A DNA stretch of 64,000 nucleotides from Blattamonas nauphoetae (taxonomy: Eukaryota > Preaxostyla > Oxymonadida): the NCBI GenBank assembly GCA_033064195.1, contig JARBJD010000009.1, positions 248,001-312,000 of the forward strand. Direction: 5' to 3'. Shown piece by piece: positions 45,334 through 56,315 of the stretch (the stretch's first letter is position 1; every line of letters starts with the position of its first letter). The position numbers were made by a program, and so were the translations under genes. The notes under the pieces were generated by a model, which was given only the letters and a program-made list of their open reading frames with translations, was not told the DNA's origin and did no database searches.

Positions 45334-46296
45334 TCACAATTCTGCTCGATCTAAATTTCCCATTCCAGAACTATCCAACTGTGCAAATCGATAATATCCA
45401 GGCATCTCAGTTTGGTACTGATCGAGATCATCATCTGTGACTGTTTTGAATGCTTTGGCTTTCAGTTTATTAACTTCTGTTGATATGTGAGTTGAATAGT
45501 GAGTACAGTATTCCGATAAATACGTTGTATCTTGAGTGATCATTTGGAGAAACACTGGATAAATCTGATCTTTGAAGGTTTTCTTTTGTTTCATACTGGG
45601 ATTGTAGTCCTGAACATGATCATGAAGCCATTGATCCCACATCAGTGATGCAATCTGTGATTGAATTGAATTGAACACCATATTGTCTAACACATTCTTG
45701 CTGGGATCAGCTGGATTGCTTCGATTTGCACGAGTTATTCCCAATGTGTCTGTCATGTGTTCACCAACAGCTCTCTTCATTATTGCATATGGTTGTTGAG
45801 ATCGTTTGGTCTTCATCTCTTCATAGCTGATGTCTCGATAATTGGTTGGTAAATCGTATGTTCCATTCTTGAGGAAATTCCTATGCACCGCTTTTATTTT
45901 CCTTCCATTCTCTTGATTGAACGATGTGTATGATTTCAGTCTTCGCATATCTGGTGTTGGATTCATGGCGTAGTATGTCTCTTTGACTGGTCTACTGTTG
46001 TATGGAGTTAGCATAGCACCATTGACCGCAATCAGATCTCCAGTTTCATTATCGTAAACCATCACATCAGGAACTTGTCCATATTGTTCTACTTTCGCAG
46101 TCCAATTTCGTCCAGTTCTCGCAATATACTCACGTGCTGATGGAAGACTACACAGAGCATCATTGCGTCTGGTTTGAATATCATCGTCAGCAAAGATTCG
46201 TTTCAATGCTGCTTGAGTCTCTGGTCCGTATCTCATTCTTGGTTTCTTCGCTTGTGCTTTTCTTTGTGGTTGAACGTACACTATCTTTTGTGACAT
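45334..46296 (-). CDS. Polinton protein of unknown function (320 aa)
   Basis: It has a basic N-terminus (KAQAKKPRMRYGPETQ), then a mixed alpha/beta body with VPDVMVYDNETGDLIAVNG and a helical C-terminal half. No catalytic motif stands out; in particular I see no adenain-like protease triad. It lies head to head with the packaging ATPase (61 bp between starts), so the region between is a bidirectional promoter. It may be a minor capsid or penton-type protein by position only. Confidence 0.5.
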   Translation of the reverse strand: MSQKIVYVQPQRKAQAKKPRMRYGPETQAALKRIFADDDIQTRRNDALCSLPSAREYIARTGRNWTAKVEQYGQVPDVMVYDNETGDLIAVNGAMLTPYNSRPVKETYYAMNPTPDMRRLKSYTSFNQENGRKIKAVHRNFLKNGTYDLPTNYRDISYEEMKTKRSQQPYAIMKRAVGEHMTDTLGITRANRSNPADPSKNVLDNMVFNSIQSQIASLMWDQWLHDHVQDYNPSMKQKKTFKDQIYPVFLQMITQDTTYLSEYCTHYSTHISTEVNKLKAKAFKTVTDDDLDQYQTEMPGYYRFAQLDSSGMGNLDRAEL

Positions 46297-46357
46297 TGTG
46301 TGTTTTCATACAAAATAAAAAAACCAAAAGTATATTTTAAATAGAGTTAAATCACAA

Positions 46358-47125
46358 ATGAAGAAATCTCCATTAACAACAATGTCAACATTGTTACGGA
46401 GGGCAGAGCCCTCTTCGCTTACAGCATACGTGAATGCAAAACTGAGTGAAGCATCAAACCGGAATGTTTCTCATGAAGTTCAATCACAAATACATCCAGA
46501 CTTGAATTTCAATCGCAATAGTGTCAATGTCCTTGTTGGTAACAGAGGAAGTGGGAAAACATTCAATGCTCTTCGAGAGGTTGCCAAGCTCCAGAATGTT
46601 CAAGTTAGGAATGAACTATTCCACCTGTTTGTCTTTGTCACTGATAAGAACATTGATCCGACATTCGATAAATTCAAACCAATATTGAACGTTCCTTATG
46701 TCAAAGTGAAATACGATGATGCACTTCCATTTCTGTTGGAACTCTCTGAATCGAAAGCTGCATATGAAGAAATTATTGACAATCAATGGCAAAACAAAAT
46801 CACTGATGAATGCAGAGATGATCTCTTTGATGCTCTATACATTGATGACTTCTCAGTCAAGAATCTCCAAACGATTATCCTCCTTGATGACTGTCGTAGA
46901 ATCCTAGGTGAACGAAGAGCATCCAAAAATAGAATGACAATGATGGATTTACTACTGGAGAATCGACAACCGAAATTCACGTTCTTTCTGACGATGCATG
47001 AGCTCTTCAGTTTGTCAGCTGACATGAAGTCAAACATTGATTCGATGTGGATTTTTGGAGGATTCAATAAAGAACGAATCAGTAGAGTCTATCCTCAGTT
47101 GAACTCACCAATTGACAATCCGTGA
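46358..47125 (+). CDS. Polinton A32-like genome-packaging ATPase (fossil, interrupted)
   Basis: An FtsK/HerA-class ATPase that pumps DNA into capsids. Walker A GNRGSGKT lies at residues ~61-68 and Walker B ILLDD at ~173-179, followed by a helical DLLLENRQPKFTFFLT segment with the sensor-like motif and FGGFNKERI. The basic N-terminus and overall size fit the poxvirus A32/Polinton group. A pogo-like DNA transposon is inserted in its 3' region. It is the only large core gene on the plus strand. Confidence 0.85.
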   Translation: MKKSPLTTMSTLLRRAEPSSLTAYVNAKLSEASNRNVSHEVQSQIHPDLNFNRNSVNVLVGNRGSGKTFNALREVAKLQNVQVRNELFHLFVFVTDKNIDPTFDKFKPILNVPYVKVKYDDALPFLLELSESKAAYEEIIDNQWQNKITDECRDDLFDALYIDDFSVKNLQTIILLDDCRRILGERRASKNRMTMMDLLLENRQPKFTFFLTMHELFSLSADMKSNIDSMWIFGGFNKERISRVYPQLNSPIDNP

Positions 47126-48756
47126 GTGATCATCCATATGACAAGATGATCACTCCCTTGACTTTTTAAGAGCCATTTTCTCCTTATATTTTCCCGAAAA
47201 CCGCATAAATGATCAAAAATATGTTCTGTCGTGAGAAATTATCATTGGAAAGTGTGAATGGTTACAGCTTGTATTGGGGGGTCCAGCGTGCGGGAAACTG
47301 TGCCCGATTTACGAAACCAAAAATGGGGCTTTGATCAGTTTCCTCTTTCTCCTTCCTTGTGTCCTCTTCGTCTGGAATGCAATGTGATTCCATATCACTA
47401 AACGTTGCATCGTTCAATTCTACGGTCTGTTTGCCTCTTTTCTCTTTGATTCGGAATCCAGCGTTCTGGAAAGCCAACCGATTCTTCTTCTCATCGGTAC
47501 AACTGGTTAATGTGAGAGCTGCTTCCCTAAATCGGTGTGTTTGTGTGGTCGCATTGTGTATCTCACTGTCTTTTCTTTCCATCTGTTTTAGAGCAGTGAA
47601 TGTCAGCTGATCGCACGGCTGCGTCAAATGAGAGGACGCAGGCGGGAACGTAAAGAGAATGATGTTATTGACCGCGAGGTTTGTCTTAATGTCGCTTGTT
47701 TTATGGATTTCTAGGTTATCTGCGAGCAGGACAGCGGTATTCTCCAGCAAACCTTGTTGAATCCGAACAGATCGAACATGAGGAATGAAATGATCATTGA
47801 TCCAACGATGATATTGATCGGCTTGAATCAGTCCACTGGAACTAACGTTGACATTCGCATCAATATTGCCTTTTTGACTTCGGGGAGGACTTTTGGATCT
47901 AGTTTCTCCGCCTTGACTACTATCAGTGGTTTGACAGGCTTGCCTTGAAACTGAATACAAGCAAGCATTCCAGTCACCTTTTGCTGGAACTATCCTTAAA
48001 CTTTGGGTTTGCAGTTTCTTTGTTCACGACAACTTTTTTGTTCCAACCGATGGTGCCTTTCTCAGGAGGCTTTCATCACAATTAAACAGAAGGCGTGGAT
48101 GGACGCCGACCACAGACTGTTGAAGGCGTGCTTTGTATTTTCGTATCATTTTTCTGTAGGCGAGATCTTGAACTTTCCATTGGTTTTGCGACTGTTCGTT
48201 TTAACGTCTTTTTATGCCTGTTTAGGAAACGGCAAACCCATCCCTGGGTCACAACCATGCGGAATTTTGACTTGACCATCTTGATTATACCCACCCTGCC
48301 GATTGGTTTGTGACAGTTCGCAAGGGCACAAATTTCATGTACGAGCTCTTTTTCTTGTTCATCAGTCAGCTTTCGGTCAGTTGGCATCAACCCCAATCTT
48401 CGCTTGTTTCTTTGTGCCCGGAGATGCCAAAGGAATTGACGTGTTGAACGGAATACCCAAGCTACGTCAGCTATGAACGCTTTGCCCAGATAATACTGTG
48501 GCCAGTTGTCGAAGGCGAACAGCAAACAGTCAGAACGTGTTGACGGCCGTTTCCGAGAAAGAAGATTGTACGCTCGTCCGCCCAGGTCTTTCCCAAACTT
48601 TTCTTTGCACCTCCCAAGTATATCCTTTCGGTTGAGTTCCCAATAACTTTCGTTTGTTTTATTTTCCATAAAAATGGTTGAAAAAGAGAGAAAACGAAGT
48701 GCCGGAAAAGTGAAGTGGATGATCATTTTAACTGCAGGCTGATCACCAACGGATTC
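47120..48756 (-). mobile_element. pogo-like (DDE_1) DNA transposon inside the Polinton
   Basis: About 1.6 kb with terminal inverted repeats around GTGATCA(T/G)CC (47126 inward, and inward from 48746), matching without gaps over 41 bp at about 70% and extending outward through ATCCGT. The direct repeat GACAAT flanks it (47114-47119, 48757-48762). That is unlike the TA expected for pogo, so the exact ends are uncertain. The transposase inside is decayed. Confidence 0.65.
47262..48726 (-). pseudogene. pogo/Tigger-type transposase, broken
   Basis: The N-terminal piece 48726-48082 has a helix-turn-helix DNA-binding segment (DEQEKELVHEICALANCHK, then WVCRFLNRHKKTLKR). It continues to LLFNCDESLL, the first catalytic Asp region. 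The C-terminal piece 47960-47262 is in another frame and carries LLADNLEIHK and LFTFPPASSHLTQPCDQLTF, the second and third catalytic regions of the DDE_1 family. About 120 bases between the two pieces are out of frame with both. The element is therefore dead but recent enough for all domains to be readable. Confidence 0.75.
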
Positions 48757-48857
48757 GACAATTCTGGAATGTGTATCAACGAAAACAAAAATGTGAAGCA
48801 GTCATTCTTCGATACAACACTGATGGAGTTGCTCTGACAGAGATCAACAAAGAAGGT

Positions 48858-49219
48858 TTAAACCGAACTGTCCGTAAAGTCTTGAATAAGGTTTCCAATG
48901 GTCTCGTCAAGACTTCGAAGCCTCATGCTGAGAGTATCTGTCAACGTTCGAATTGATTCTTCAATGTCTGATAATCTTTGATCAATCGAGAGTGAATTTG
49001 GAGAAGTGGAAGCATCATCGTATCGTTTCCTCAGTGCAATCTCACCTCTTATTTTTGTAATTCTGTATCCGTCAATTTGAATCATCCTATTCAGTTTCTG
49101 TGTTGTGGACTCATTCAGTTCTTTTCAATTCTTCTCCAAGTATCTCTGAAAGTCGTGGATGTTTGTGAACTCCTTTTGTTCTGGATCAAACGGTTCTAAT
49201 ATTTTCAGTGATGTCATTT
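48858..49219 (-). other. Small Polinton gene, unknown (fossil, broken)
   Basis: A 75-aa helical, Asp/Ser/Arg-rich frame with a related short N-terminal piece just upstream and the element's promoter-like motif in front. The C-terminal part looks like a coiled coil (DQRLSDIEESIRTLTDTLS). No family recognised. Confidence 0.4.
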
Positions 49220-49286
49220 AAGTGAAATAAAAATATCTGAAACATTTTTGAGAATAGTCAAAATTGAAGCGAACGAAGTTCTGAGG

Positions 49287-51425
<2,139 letters not shown>

Positions 51426-51448
51426 TTATTCAAAAATAAAGTTTGTGT

Positions 51449-54400
51449 TTATTCGATTTGATAATCAGTTGCTTTCAGTCCATGAATGAATGGAGGACAC
51501 GATTCATTGTCAAGTACGATTGCCTTCAGATGAATTCCACTGAGACTGAGTTTCTGTTGTTGTATTTTCGCAATCTCAAATCCATTGGTGTCCTCTTCGC
51601 TCACGATTCTTCTTGTCTGGAACGCATCATTCTGATGCTTGAACCGTTTTACGGTGAAGTTCAGTGTTGTTGTCACAGTTTTCTCTCCATTCAGGCACTT
51701 CACATAATCGTCACTCGTGATATTTGTTTTCTTCAATGACACTCCTTTGATTTTGCATTTCTCATCTAGTGAGTAACACTTGGGTGCAAGACAGATCATC
51801 TGTTCACCTTCCTTCTCAATTGCTAATCCCAACAGCTTCTTCTCATCATCGACACCCTTTTCAGGATTGGGAAACCATTCATATTTGTGTGCATCATAGA
51901 ATTCTTTGTCAGCAATAACGTGTTCAAATTGTTGATGAATTCCAGCATTTGGATCACCTGAGATAGCCCAATAAGCAGAATCAGTGTCTCCCTCACAGAA
52001 GTGAATCTTGTTCATATCTAGACACTTGTACGTGAAATTGTAGATGAAATTCAGATACCAGAACTTCGCATTGTCGAGTGTGAATACTGCTTCTTGCAGA
52101 CATGTCTTGCATGATGCTTTCTCTCTGTCTTCAATCACGATGTAGTTGTCCTCATTGATCTCTCTTGTCCCAACAAATCCTTTCATCATCTGTTTCAAGT
52201 ATGTTCTCTTCTCATTGCAAATTGTGATCGAGTTGTACTTCTCAGTGTTCTTTCCATCATATCCGTAACTTCCATTCAAGTTCGTCTTACAGAATTGTTC
52301 CTTTCCCTTGTTTCCAACCTTCATTGCTTCTATTCTGTCCTTCATAAATGAAGTCACAAATGGTTCAAATCCAGCGTGTCTCGAGAACACCATCACACTC
52401 TTAATGTCATCAATTATGAAGTGACAGTAGTCGATGAGGAACCACAGATAGTATGTCGAAAAGAACATATACTGATCGTGTGTGCTCAAGAGTTGGGTCA
52501 GCTTTCTTTGTTTGTCATCAGTCTTCAATCCATGTTTCTTCATCAACGAATAAGTCTTCTCTCCAATGTTTTCTTCAGTCGTATTGACAACAATGTTTCT
52601 GAAGATTGGTGGGAAGTTAATGAAATCATTTATGTACTTTTCATCGATGTGTCCTTTCAGTTCTGCAACAAATAGTGTCTTCTGATTTTTGTCTTCAATA
52701 ATCTTACGACATTCTTTATCTCCTGTTGCTGTGTACAAGCATCTTCCCGGCATGTACATTCTGTGTTTCGTGTATGGATTGTTCTTGTTCTTGATTGATG
52801 AGAAAGCACTTGGATAAAGTGAATTGAAATCAACACCGCAGACATGAGTCATTTTATGTTCTGTGTCTTTGGAAATCACTCTTCCGTCTTCATATGTGAA
52901 GTGATTGATCGGTGTCACATCTTTTATATTCTGTCGGTGTTGAACATTCGATAATCCACCAGTCACTGCGGCTCTCAACTTGTGATATGTTTGCTCATGT
53001 GTCAGAGTCATTGGTAATGATTTCCAGATGCAGTACTTCTTCAGTTGAATTCTCAATCGAGTGAGATGCTCGTCCTTGTCTGACTTGTAGGTGTTGCAGG
53101 AATCACAGCAGATCTTCACGTTCTCTTTTGAATGTCCTTTTGAATTGTCGATTCTATCTAATGTTGGTCGCGCTGCTTGTGAGAAGTGACACTTGCATAT
53201 ATAGCACACTCTCTTGCATTGTTGAACAAACCAGTCGTAGTCTGCTTCAGTGACATTGTTGGTAGTATTGCGATGAGCTTTCTGGTCTTGATAAATGTAC
53301 GATGCAACCTTGTACTTCCAGTATTGTTTCGTGATTTTTATTTCACCAGATTGATCCACTCCATTGAAATCATCATCAATATCAAAGTCCTTGTAGGCAC
53401 ACGCATATTTGATTGCTGAAGCATTCGCTGACAATGAAAGATTGTGCAACATATCCACTTTGCATTGGAAGTTCAGATCAATCAAATTGTCCAGTGGTGC
53501 AATCATGCATTCGACGTCTCTGATGTTGTAGAACTTGAGGTATTCCCATCTGTTTTTGAATCCTTGTTTGTTCCAATCGTCAAGATATATTTGGTAATCA
53601 ATGTCGGACATTTCACTGTTGTTCAGACTGGAGTAGAATTCATATTTGGAGAATAGTTCGTGTTTGCTCAGCACTGCATCGTAGTCTGATGAATCAAATG
53701 ACTCGTATGCAAAGAATGATTTCTGAAGAGTTGTGTTTCCTCCAAAAGCCTTCACTGCATTATCCAATGTCATTGGTCCAGTGTACGACATCATGTCAAT
53801 GAATCGAAGGACCTGTTGTGTTTTCTCGTGTCTGATCAGAACTTGTTTGTACTTTGTTGTTGATCCAAGGAAGCTCACCACTTTCCAATCCTTGTCAACG
53901 AGATCACGGAAGATGAGGTTGATGTCGAATCTGGAGCTGTTGAATCCAATCACACTGACTTCATTCTGAGAGGGTATTTCCGGGTCTTCGTAGTAGTTGT
54001 CCTCTCGAACTGTCTCAGCATATTTGAAGAGTTCTCTGATCCATTGTTTCACAAAATCCTTTCCATCTCGAAGATCATAATAGATTGACTTCACACCTGA
54101 TTTTGTCTTAATTGATGATGCAACGGAGAGAGGCTTCAGATGAGAAATCAACTGAGTATTGTCATCAGAGAATAGATTATCAAGAATGAGATCTTCCATC
54201 GTTTCGAAATCGTACGTGATGTAGTACTGCGTTGGTTTGAACTCGTCTTGTCTCTCATGTGCCATCAGAAATTCATAAGTTCTATTGTTGAGGATATGTG
54301 GAACATACGGTCTTGGTGTTTTGTCAAGAGTGATCTTCTTCACATGTTTTCCATCAAGCTCTTTGCACTCTTTGAGATGCTTCTCGTAGTATGTCTTGAA

Positions 54401-55840
54401 GTGAGAATCCTTGACTTGGAATCCTCTTGACTGACAATACGGACAGAGTTTATATCCAGTGATTTTCTCAGGATCAACAATGAACATGACATGAACGAGA
54501 GTTGCTGTCAGTGGAATCATCAGGATGGGAAGAACAAGTGCATCATCATTGTCGTTGATGTACGATTGACTGAGGAAATAGCGCTTCTTGTCTTCGTCAA
54601 ATTCATAAATGTGAACTGTGATGTTAAATTCTTGCATGACTGTCTCCATATCACATGCAATATCAAATCCAGGATATTTTCGCAAGTGCTCAGTAAGTTG
54701 ATGTGGTTTGAGATGGGTCAGCTTCTTATGCACAGCGAACAATCGTTTTGCTTCAACGTTTCTCATATTGATTGATATCTTTTTCCCAGGCACTTCAGGA
54801 AGGGTGAGGAACGACAATGATTGAAAGAAGCAGATGTTGAACTCAGAATCGATGTACCGAACGTTTCTCGTTTTAATGTGTTCAGTGAGAATTGCATTTG
54901 CTTTTCCTGCGACTGGGAATCGATAGACTGCAACTAGAATGGAGTGGAATGCAATGTACATTGTCTTCGTATCCATCAGTGTTCTCTCTTGAGATTCTTT
55001 GATAAGATTGATTGCATACTTCGAATACTCATTGATGTCTCCTGAACTTCTGATCACCGTTGGGAAACTCTTTGACGTGTTCTCCAATTCTGGTCTGAAG
55101 TCATTGTAAGTTGTCTCATCTTTGTCTTTTCTCTCGATGATCTTTCCAAAGTCAATACTAATCTTGAATGGATGGTCTTTCTCTTTGTCGAACACTGCTT
55201 TGATGAATGTTGTGATTTCTTCAACGTTCTTCAGATGATTGTGGAAGTACAATTGATATGGTTTTCCAGTATCTTCAACCTTCTCAACCTCATTCTTTTT
55301 GAACTTCCTTCGTGCATTCATGAGACATTCATTGAATGCTGCTTTGTCACGTGGTTCAGCGAGTAATATGCATTCTTCAAATCCATCAAAGGTCTGCACT
55401 TCTCTCTTTTCCATTTGTTCATTTTTCTTTTGAATGATCAACAGATTCTTCATCCAATGATCCATCAGTTTCTCTTCAATTGATTTCAATTTCCACGTCA
55501 TTCTGAACACTTGCTTCTTCAGTTCATCTTTGTTCACTCTTGGATTTGCTCTCATGTTTTCAACAATCATTCGGTGAGCGAGTCGATCTTCTGACGCCAT
55601 CTGTTGTCGAAGTTCAACTTGTTCAATAAAATCTGGAATGAGATTGAGATCGAGATTCTTTGTTGGATGTGGAAACTCGAGATCTGTGTGTTGAAGCATA
55701 TTCAGAAGAAATGAACGATGATGTTGATATTTTTTGCTGTCTGGAATATACGTTCGACCATCACTAAATTGAAATTGTGCATTCGGAAAGAGATCTCGAA
55801 TTTCTTGAATTCTTTCCTTGACTGGTTGTAGCAGTGCCAT
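51449..55840 (-). CDS. Polinton protein-primed family B DNA polymerase
   Basis: It encodes 1463 aa. The exonuclease domain starts near residue 540 with YDFETME. The polymerase motifs are FNSLYPSAFS (~1005) and GDTDSAYW (~1285). A long N-terminal region (~1-520) contains a DSEFNICFFQSLSF...VHIYEFDEDK...VHVMFI pattern (~330-450) resembling an OTU-type cysteine protease fold, then a CPYCQ knuckle. Between exonuclease and polymerase (~880-915) sits an HNH-like zinc module, CYICKC...LDRIDNSKG...CCDSCN. Both kinds of extra module are known from Polinton or adintovirus polymerases, though the exact assignment here is by pattern. It is the longest gene of the element and is headed by its promoter motif. 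Confidence 0.92.
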   Translation of the reverse strand: MALLQPVKERIQEIRDLFPNAQFQFSDGRTYIPDSKKYQHHRSFLLNMLQHTDLEFPHPTKNLDLNLIPDFIEQVELRQQMASEDRLAHRMIVENMRANPRVNKDELKKQVFRMTWKLKSIEEKLMDHWMKNLLIIQKKNEQMEKREVQTFDGFEECILLAEPRDKAAFNECLMNARRKFKKNEVEKVEDTGKPYQLYFHNHLKNVEEITTFIKAVFDKEKDHPFKISIDFGKIIERKDKDETTYNDFRPELENTSKSFPTVIRSSGDINEYSKYAINLIKESQERTLMDTKTMYIAFHSILVAVYRFPVAGKANAILTEHIKTRNVRYIDSEFNICFFQSLSFLTLPEVPGKKISINMRNVEAKRLFAVHKKLTHLKPHQLTEHLRKYPGFDIACDMETVMQEFNITVHIYEFDEDKKRYFLSQSYINDNDDALVLPILMIPLTATLVHVMFIVDPEKITGYKLCPYCQSRGFQVKDSHFKTYYEKHLKECKELDGKHVKKITLDKTPRPYVPHILNNRTYEFLMAHERQDEFKPTQYYITYDFETMEDLILDNLFSDDNTQLISHLKPLSVASSIKTKSGVKSIYYDLRDGKDFVKQWIRELFKYAETVREDNYYEDPEIPSQNEVSVIGFNSSRFDINLIFRDLVDKDWKVVSFLGSTTKYKQVLIRHEKTQQVLRFIDMMSYTGPMTLDNAVKAFGGNTTLQKSFFAYESFDSSDYDAVLSKHELFSKYEFYSSLNNSEMSDIDYQIYLDDWNKQGFKNRWEYLKFYNIRDVECMIAPLDNLIDLNFQCKVDMLHNLSLSANASAIKYACAYKDFDIDDDFNGVDQSGEIKITKQYWKYKVASYIYQDQKAHRNTTNNVTEADYDWFVQQCKRVCYICKCHFSQAARPTLDRIDNSKGHSKENVKICCDSCNTYKSDKDEHLTRLRIQLKKYCIWKSLPMTLTHEQTYHKLRAAVTGGLSNVQHRQNIKDVTPINHFTYEDGRVISKDTEHKMTHVCGVDFNSLYPSAFSSIKNKNNPYTKHRMYMPGRCLYTATGDKECRKIIEDKNQKTLFVAELKGHIDEKYINDFINFPPIFRNIVVNTTEENIGEKTYSLMKKHGLKTDDKQRKLTQLLSTHDQYMFFSTYYLWFLIDYCHFIIDDIKSVMVFSRHAGFEPFVTSFMKDRIEAMKVGNKGKEQFCKTNLNGSYGYDGKNTEKYNSITICNEKRTYLKQMMKGFVGTREINEDNYIVIEDREKASCKTCLQEAVFTLDNAKFWYLNFIYNFTYKCLDMNKIHFCEGDTDSAYWAISGDPNAGIHQQFEHVIADKEFYDAHKYEWFPNPEKGVDDEKKLLGLAIEKEGEQMICLAPKCYSLDEKCKIKGVSLKKTNITSDDYVKCLNGEKTVTTTLNFTVKRFKHQNDAFQTRRIVSEEDTNGFEIAKIQQQKLSLSGIHLKAIVLDNESCPPFIHGLKATDYQIE

Positions 55841-55884
55841 TTACTACAAAATAAAAAAATCAGAAAATAAAAAAAGTTGAGCGT

Positions 55885-56274
55885 TTATTTCTGTTTTCTC
55901 TGATGGGGCTTTTTCGGTGCCTTTAACCAGGAATCAAGTCTAATTCTGAACACTTCACTTCCGCCAATCTCTCGATATGTGAATGGAACCAGAACTTTTG
56001 TGTACTCACCTACGAGTTCACAATTGTATTTCTTCAGTTCATTCTCCACAAATGATTGAGTGTAGTGTCGACGTTTCGATAAGTGAGGTCTGTTTCCTTG
56101 ATTCCACAACTTTGGTTTTATTCTCCATTCAACTCCCTCATGAACATACGTCACCGGCACATTATTTCTGACATACTCAGAGACCAGCGTACAGTTCTCT
56201 TCTCTCATTGATTCAATTAATGCTTGTTCTGAACATACTCGACGTCTTTCCTTGTACATCGCAGTTGGATTCAT
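55885..56274 (-). CDS. Polinton repeat-domain protein (two repeats)
   Basis: It encodes 129 aa with two units of the same E-N-C-x-L-V-S-E-Y...W-x-x-x-P...G-x-RPH pattern as the terminal-repeat gene, ending in basic KKPHQRKQK. It lies just inside the right terminal repeat. A partial copy of its 5' end lies at the mirrored place on the left (38832). Function unknown. Confidence 0.6.
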   Translation of the reverse strand: MNPTAMYKERRRVCSEQALIESMREENCTLVSEYVRNNVPVTYVHEGVEWRIKPKLWNQGNRPHLSKRRHYTQSFVENELKKYNCELVGEYTKVLVPFTYREIGGSEVFRIRLDSWLKAPKKPHQRKQK

Positions 56275-56315
56275 TTAATACAAATTAAAAAATTCAAAAA
56301 TGAAAATTCTTTCAT

